DNA of 64,000 bases, taken from positions 248,001-312,000 of the forward strand of contig CAWIVY010000010.1 in the NCBI GenBank assembly GCA_963839615.1, read 5' to 3'. The notes under the pieces were generated by a model. It did no database searches. It was not told the origin of the DNA and saw only the letters and a list, made by a program, of their open reading frames with translations. Each line of letters opens with the position of its first letter. The stretch's first letter is position 1. This document shows, in pieces, positions 60,155 to 64,000 of this stretch. The position numbers and the translations under genes are program-made. Origin of the DNA: DASQMT01 sp963839615. Lineage in GTDB: Bacteria > Actinomycetota > Thermoleophilia > Solirubrobacterales > Solirubrobacteraceae.

Positions 60155-60177
60155 GGCCGGGAGGTAGATTTCCGCCC

Positions 60178-60897
60178 ATGGCAACGACGCCGCCCGACCT
60201 GGCCCCGATGAAGGCGCAGGTCTACAAGGACCCGCGCCCGAAGGAGTACTTCGACCGCTTCCACGAGCGCTCGCGCACGCGCGATCCCGACTGGGTCTAC
60301 GAGGTCGTGCGGGTGATCACGTCGATCTACGCATGGACGTTCTTCCGCGCGCGCGGTAGCCACGCCGAGAAGGTGCCGTCGACCGGGGCCGTGATCCTCG
60401 CCCCGAACCACTTCTCGTTCATGGATCACTTCTTCGCCGGCGCGTTCGTGCGCCGGCGCGTGCGCTTCATGGCGAAGTCGCAGCTGTTCGAGCGGCCGAT
60501 GCAGTGGATCTACACGCACGGCGGCGTGTTCCCGGTGCGGCGCGGATACCAGGACGAGGACGCGTTCCTCACCGCGAACGGGATCCTCGCGCGCGACGGC
60601 GCGATCGTCATGTACTGCGAGGGCGGCCGCTCGCGCACGGGCACGCTGTCCGAGCAGCCGAAGCGGGGCATCGGGCGGCTCGCGCTGGAGTCCGGCGCGC
60701 CGGTCGTGCCGATGGCGATCCACGGCTCCTCGCGCGTGCGCAACTGGAAGCGGGCCCAGTTCCCGAAGGTGCGGGTGCGCTACGGGGACGCGATCCGCTG
60801 GCCCCAGGTCACGGAACCGACGCGCGATCAGCAGCAGGCCGTCGCGAACGAGATCTTCGCGCGCATCAAGAAGCTCTACGCAGAGCTGGACGACTGA
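60178..60897 (+). CDS. 1-acyl-sn-glycerol-3-phosphate acyltransferase (PlsC-type)
   Basis: A 239-residue acyltransferase for phospholipid synthesis. The catalytic HxxxxD is in LAPNHFSFMDHFFAGAF, FVRRRVRFMAKSQLF and HGGVFPVRRG follow, EGGRSRTGTLSEQPKRGIGR is the substrate phosphate-binding motif and VVPMAIHGSS the fourth motif. It is membrane-associated by family, though no strong transmembrane helix is visible. ATG at 60178 is preceded by GGGAGGTAG. It converges on the AbiEi/DUF559 gene with a 32-bp overlap. Confidence 0.9.
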   Translation: MATTPPDLAPMKAQVYKDPRPKEYFDRFHERSRTRDPDWVYEVVRVITSIYAWTFFRARGSHAEKVPSTGAVILAPNHFSFMDHFFAGAFVRRRVRFMAKSQLFERPMQWIYTHGGVFPVRRGYQDEDAFLTANGILARDGAIVMYCEGGRSRTGTLSEQPKRGIGRLALESGAPVVPMAIHGSSRVRNWKRAQFPKVRVRYGDAIRWPQVTEPTRDQQQAVANEIFARIKKLYAELDD

Positions 60898-61795
60898 GGA
60901 AGCTGGCGATCAGCGCGATCGCCGCGGCGGTCTCGTGCATGACCTGCCACCACGTGATCCGCAGCACCGTGTAGCCGAGCAGCTGAAGCTCGGCATCGCG
61001 CCGGTGGTCGCGCTCGATCGCCATCGGGTGACCGTGGAACCGGTGCCCGTCGGTCTCCGCGATCAGGCGCTGCTCGCGCCAGAGGAAGTCGACGCGGTGG
61101 CGGCCGACCCGCTCGTTGACCTCGGGGCGGGGGAGACCGGCCTTGACGACGGCCTTGAGGAGGCGGCGCTCGAGCTCGGAGCGGGTCGGCGCCACGCCCG
61201 CGCGGGCGAGGCGTGCCAGGACGGCGGACCCGCGGCCGTGCTGCCGCGCGAGCTCGCCGGGGGTGACGAGGCCGAGCACGAGCGCCTCGCTGCACGCGCG
61301 CTCGACGTCCGCTCCGGTGGCGGCGAGGTCGAGGAGGGTGCGGATGGGGGTCGTGACGGGGAGGCCGTGGCGGAGGGTGGCCTGCGTCGTCGTCGCGTGG
61401 TGGAAGACGATGCCCGGGCGGGAGCGGGGCCGTGTCGCGGTGGTCGTGATCTCGACGAACGGCGGCATCGAGGGGGTGAGCCTGAGGAGGCCGCCGGCGG
61501 TGCGGTGGGTCAGCGCCGCGCCGGGACCGGCGACGAGCAAACCCGCGACGAGCCGCCCACGCAGCTGCAGGGCCTCGTGGCCGACGGCGTACACGCCGTG
61601 GAAGTACGGCCGTAGGCGCCCGGTCTCGAGCCGGTGCCGGATCGCTCCACGCTCGACCCCGAGCGCGGCGAGTTGCCGGCGGTCGACGACCCCGCCCTGT
61701 CGCGACGCGACCGCCGCGATCGCCTCGTCCGCAGGGCAGATGGATCGAAAAGCACGCATGTCGTGCATTTGCGTCCACCAGCGCTCGGGATCCAT
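60866..61795 (-). CDS. AbiEi-like winged-helix protein fused to DUF559 endonuclease-like domain
   Basis: A 309-residue protein. The N-terminal segment (AIAAVASRQGGVVDRRQLAA, then LETGRLRPYFHGVYAVG) resembles the AbiEi type-IV antitoxin winged helix. The C-terminal domain is DUF559, a Vsr-like PD-(D/E)xK fold: VDFLWREQRLIAETDGHRFH and ERDHRRDAELQLLGYTVLRI give the Asp, E-x-D and basic/Arg positions. No AbiEii toxin gene is adjacent, so an active toxin-antitoxin pair is not supported. This combination is frequent in actinobacteria; its function is unknown. The start is ATG 61795 or 61768. Confidence 0.82.
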   Translation of the reverse strand: MDPERWWTQMHDMRAFRSICPADEAIAAVASRQGGVVDRRQLAALGVERGAIRHRLETGRLRPYFHGVYAVGHEALQLRGRLVAGLLVAGPGAALTHRTAGGLLRLTPSMPPFVEITTTATRPRSRPGIVFHHATTTQATLRHGLPVTTPIRTLLDLAATGADVERACSEALVLGLVTPGELARQHGRGSAVLARLARAGVAPTRSELERRLLKAVVKAGLPRPEVNERVGRHRVDFLWREQRLIAETDGHRFHGHPMAIERDHRRDAELQLLGYTVLRITWWQVMHETAAAIALIASFLSRPALRRAS

Positions 61796-61892
61796 GTCGC
61801 CAGTGTCCACCCGCGCGGCCGGAGGACGCCCGCGCGTGGCGGAGTCGGCACACTTCCACGGCATCGCCGCGACGGACGGACCCACTTCCTCG

Positions 61893-62342
61893 ATGCCCGC
61901 CGTTCTCCGGCCGGGGCTCCTGCGCGGCGTCGGGGTCACGGTCGTCGGCGCGGCCGACGCGGTGCGGGCGCGCGCCAACGCGCTCGGAGCGACCGAGGGG
62001 CACGACGTGCTCGTGTACGCGGCCGACCCCCCGGGCGACGCCGACGGTGTCCGCGCGGTGCTCGACGGCGCGTGGGACGCGATCCGCGCCCACATGCTGC
62101 CGCCGGAGCGGCGCGACGGCCTGATCGTCCTGATCGCCCCCGGGGAAGGCGACGCGCACCACGCGGCCGCGCGCGCGGGGCTCGAGAACCTCGCGCGCAC
62201 GCTGAGCATCGAATGGGCGCGCCACGGGATCCGTCCCGTCGCGGTGCTCCCGGGAGAGGCGGGCGCCGTCGCCGAGCTCGTCGCGTTCCTGGCGTCGCCG
62301 GCCGGCGCCTACTACGCGGGCTGCGCGTTCACGCTTCGCTAG
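61893..62342 (+). CDS. Degenerate short-chain dehydrogenase-like protein
   Basis: A 149-residue protein with the C-terminal half of an SDR fold. HHAAARAGLENLARTLSIEW occupies the place of the YxxxK active site, with His for the Tyr and Arg for the Lys; ARHGIRPVAVLPGEAG and FLASPAGAYYAGCAFTLR match the SDR C-terminus. The N-terminus lacks the glycine-rich NAD motif. It is therefore unlikely to be an oxidoreductase and could be a partner of the SDR at 62719-63546. ATG at 61893. It overlaps the convergent cupin gene by 14 bp. Confidence 0.72.
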   Translation: MPAVLRPGLLRGVGVTVVGAADAVRARANALGATEGHDVLVYAADPPGDADGVRAVLDGAWDAIRAHMLPPERRDGLIVLIAPGEGDAHHAAARAGLENLARTLSIEWARHGIRPVAVLPGEAGAVAELVAFLASPAGAYYAGCAFTLR

Positions 62343-62709
62343 CCCACGGCACCTCGACGGAGTCCTCCGTCGGCGAATCGCGCGCGACGACGTACTCCGC
62401 CGGGTCGGTCTCCGAGCGGTTGCGCACGATGTGCGTCTGGCGCGGCGGCACGTAGAGCATGTCGCCGGGCTCGACGACCAGCCGGTCCTCCAGGTGGTCG
62501 CCCCACTGGATCTCGATGCTTCCCGAGAGCATGTAGAGCGCGCTTTCGCAGTTCGCGTGGTAATGCGGCCGCGACTGCGCGCCCGCGGGCACGCGGAACC
62601 GGCCCATGAACACGTTCGTGGCCCCGGTCGTGGCCTGGGAGATCTCCGAGCCTCCGACCACGCCGCGCGCTGTGGCCCGCTCCTCGGCGGATGGCTTGAC
62701 GAGTCGCAT
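62329..62709 (-). CDS. Cupin-domain protein
   Basis: A 126-residue double-stranded beta-helix protein. Motif 1 is RPHYHANCESALYMLSGSIE (two His and Glu as metal ligands), motif 2 GDMLYVPPRQTHIV. NVFMGRFRVPAG precedes motif 1. The substrate is unknown; single cupins may be isomerases, dioxygenases or regulators. It ends in EVPWASEA and lies 9 bp after the stop of the SDR gene in the same direction. Confidence 0.88.
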   Translation of the reverse strand: MRLVKPSAEERATARGVVGGSEISQATTGATNVFMGRFRVPAGAQSRPHYHANCESALYMLSGSIEIQWGDHLEDRLVVEPGDMLYVPPRQTHIVRNRSETDPAEYVVARDSPTEDSVEVPWASEA

Positions 62710-62718
62710 GCGGCAACT

Positions 62719-63546
62719 CTAGGTAGTCATGCCGGTGAACTGCCCACCGGTGATGTTGAGCACCTGGCCGTGGACGAAGTTCGACCACGGGGAGCAGAGG
62801 AAGAACACGCCGCCCGCCGCCTCCTCGGGCGTCCCGGTGCGGCCGAGCGGGATCAGCATCGAGGCCATCCCGCGCATCTGGTCGGGGATCCCGAGCTGGA
62901 CCTTCTGGCCGTCGATCTCCATCTGGTTCTCGTCGACCTTCGAAGCCGTAAGGCGCGTCTCGATCCAGCCGAAGGCGACCGCGTTGACGTTGATCTTGAA
63001 CTGGCCCCACTCCTTCGCCAGCGTCTTGGTCAGGCCGACCACGGCGGCCTTGCCGGCGGAGTAGTTGGCCTGGCCGGCGTTGCCCATCGTGCCCGAGATC
63101 GACGAGACGTTCACGACCTTGCGGAACACTTCGCGCCCCTCCTCGCGCTCCTGCTTGGCCGGCTCGCGCAGGTGGGGCGCCGCTGCCCGGATCACGCGGA
63201 ACGGCACGACCGTGTGGATGTCGAGCATGCGCTGGAACGCGTCGTCGGTGAGCTTGTGGATCGGCCCGTCGATGGTGTAGCCCGCGTTGTTGACGATGAT
63301 GTCGATCCTGCCCCAGGCGTCGATCGCGGCCTGCACTAGCGCGTCGGGCGCGCCCTCCTTCGTGAGGTCGCCGGCGTACACCACGGTCTCGCCCGCGATC
63401 TCCGACGCCGTCTGCTCGGCCACGTCGCCGTCGAGGTCGTTGATCACGACCTTCGCGCCGTGCTCGGAGAGCAGTTCGGCGGTGGCGCGCCCGATCCCGC
63501 GCGCCGAGCCGGTGACGATCGCCACCTTGTCGTCCAGTACGCCCAT
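62719..63546 (-). CDS. Short-chain dehydrogenase/reductase (FabG-like)
   Basis: A 275-residue NAD(P)-dependent oxidoreductase. The cofactor motif is IVTGSARGIGRATAELL, NNAGYTIDGP is conserved, the catalytic Ser is in VVNVSSISGTMG, and YSAGKAAVVGL carries the YxxxK. The C-terminus reads FLCSPWSNFVHGQVLNITGG, as in 3-oxoacyl-ACP reductases, although an insertion (EPAKQEREEGREVFRK) is longer than in typical FabG. ATG at 63546 with a perfect AGGAGG. Confidence 0.92.
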   Translation of the reverse strand: MGVLDDKVAIVTGSARGIGRATAELLSEHGAKVVINDLDGDVAEQTASEIAGETVVYAGDLTKEGAPDALVQAAIDAWGRIDIIVNNAGYTIDGPIHKLTDDAFQRMLDIHTVVPFRVIRAAAPHLREPAKQEREEGREVFRKVVNVSSISGTMGNAGQANYSAGKAAVVGLTKTLAKEWGQFKINVNAVAFGWIETRLTASKVDENQMEIDGQKVQLGIPDQMRGMASMLIPLGRTGTPEEAAGGVFFLCSPWSNFVHGQVLNITGGQFTGMTT

Positions 63547-63671
63547 GTTTCCTCCTGGTCTCGGTGTCCGGCGGCGGATTCTGCCTGACGCGGCGTCAAC
63601 GGGCGGCACGAATCCCCGCTTTGGGGTATGCGTCCCGCCTCCGTCGCGGCCGATGCTAGGGGCGAACTCGC

Positions 63672-64000
63672 ATGACGACCCGCTCCGAACCCCCCACGAC
63701 GGTCTTCCTTTGCGACGACGCGACGGATCTGCGCCAGCTGCTGCGCGCGTCCCTCGAGCTCGAGGGCGGGATCGTGGTCGTGGGCGAGGCCGGAGACGGA
63801 GCCGGGCTCGCCGAGGCGGTGCGCGATGCCGACGCCGACGTGGTGGTGCTCGACGTCTCGATGCCGCGCGTCGACGGCCTGCAGGCACTGGCAGCGCTGC
63901 GCGCAGCCGACCCGGACGTCGGCGTGATCGTCCTCTCGGGCTGCGACCGCGAGGCCACGGCGCCCCGGGCGCTCGCGCTCGGCGCCGATCGCTATCTCGA
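63672..64000 (+). CDS. Response regulator receiver domain (3'-truncated)
   Basis: The first 109 residues of a two-component response regulator. The acidic pair is in VFLCDDATDLRQLL, the phospho-acceptor Asp in DVVVLDVSMPRVDGLQAL, the conserved Thr/Ser in IVLSG, and ALALGADRYL ends the window where Lys is expected. The N-terminal pattern suits NarL/LuxR-type regulators, but the output domain is not visible. ATG at 63672 is divergent from the SDR gene. Confidence 0.88.
   Translation, partial: MTTRSEPPTTVFLCDDATDLRQLLRASLELEGGIVVVGEAGDGAGLAEAVRDADADVVVLDVSMPRVDGLQALAALRAADPDVGVIVLSGCDREATAPRALALGADRYL

Noticed and set aside
1..64000. Prophage, insertion sequence or biosynthetic gene cluster
   Set aside because: No integrase, transposase, structural phage protein, NRPS/PKS or terminal inverted repeat with target duplication was found.

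Overview
The window comes from a very GC-rich bacterial chromosome, most likely an actinobacterium. The ribosomal-protein/rpoA block, stand-alone zinc-type S4, DUF1707 protein, FadD15-like acyl-CoA synthetase and Gram-positive lipoprotein signals fit Actinomycetota. Several unusual hypothetical proteins would suit Thermoleophilia/Solirubrobacterales, but that rank is inference only. I see no prophage, insertion sequence, CRISPR array or secondary-metabolite cluster. The content is mostly core metabolism and cell-envelope genes.

Layout. 1-5.9 kb: the 3' part of map, then a secreted repeat protein, a Vps62-like protein, an ammonium transporter and a membrane glycosyltransferase, which together separate map from the ribosomal genes. 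6.0-9.7 kb: rpmJ-rpsM-rpsK-rpsD-rpoA-rplQ-truA, with infA absent. 9.7-19.9 kb: surE-ligA, a D-Ala-D-Ala carboxypeptidase, a patatin, an ArsR/SRPBCC divergon with a nested palindrome between the divergent genes, an acyl-CoA synthetase and a Nif3-like protein. 20-33.6 kb: two ECF sigma factors with C-terminal zinc-finger/membrane/tail extensions, tRNA-Pro(CGG), a TrxR-like flavoprotein lacking its redox cysteines, a polar amino-acid ABC transporter, a HipA-like kinase with a DUF3037 partner, a PQQ-type sugar dehydrogenase, a metallo-beta-lactamase-fold hydrolase and an amino-acid dehydrogenase.

33.7-44.3 kb: ArfB, then a probable sugar-catabolic regulon. It holds a large secreted GH92 alpha-mannosidase, an FGGY kinase, a LacI repressor, a PfkB kinase, a DhnA-type aldolase and a Gfo/Idh/MocA oxidoreductase. 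A perfect 20-bp palindrome upstream of the GH92 gene and a related site beside lacI tie the ends of this locus together. The substrate is not known and no transporter is present here.

44.3-64 kb: TolB-like and peptidoglycan-hydrolase genes, an S4-domain protein, an AceE-like thiamine-diphosphate enzyme, rubredoxin, the biotin genes (bioA apart from bioB-bioF-bioD), a fused membrane/spermidine-synthase-like gene, a single-domain biotinyl carrier coupled to an enoyl-CoA hydratase, PlsC, an AbiEi/DUF559 protein, a degenerate and a normal short-chain dehydrogenase, and the start of a response regulator.

Quality caveat: seven otherwise good genes carry nine reading-frame breaks, and every one is a single surplus base in the gene's own direction. 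This uniform sign points to sequencing or assembly insertions rather than seven genuine pseudogenes. The affected genes are flagged individually.
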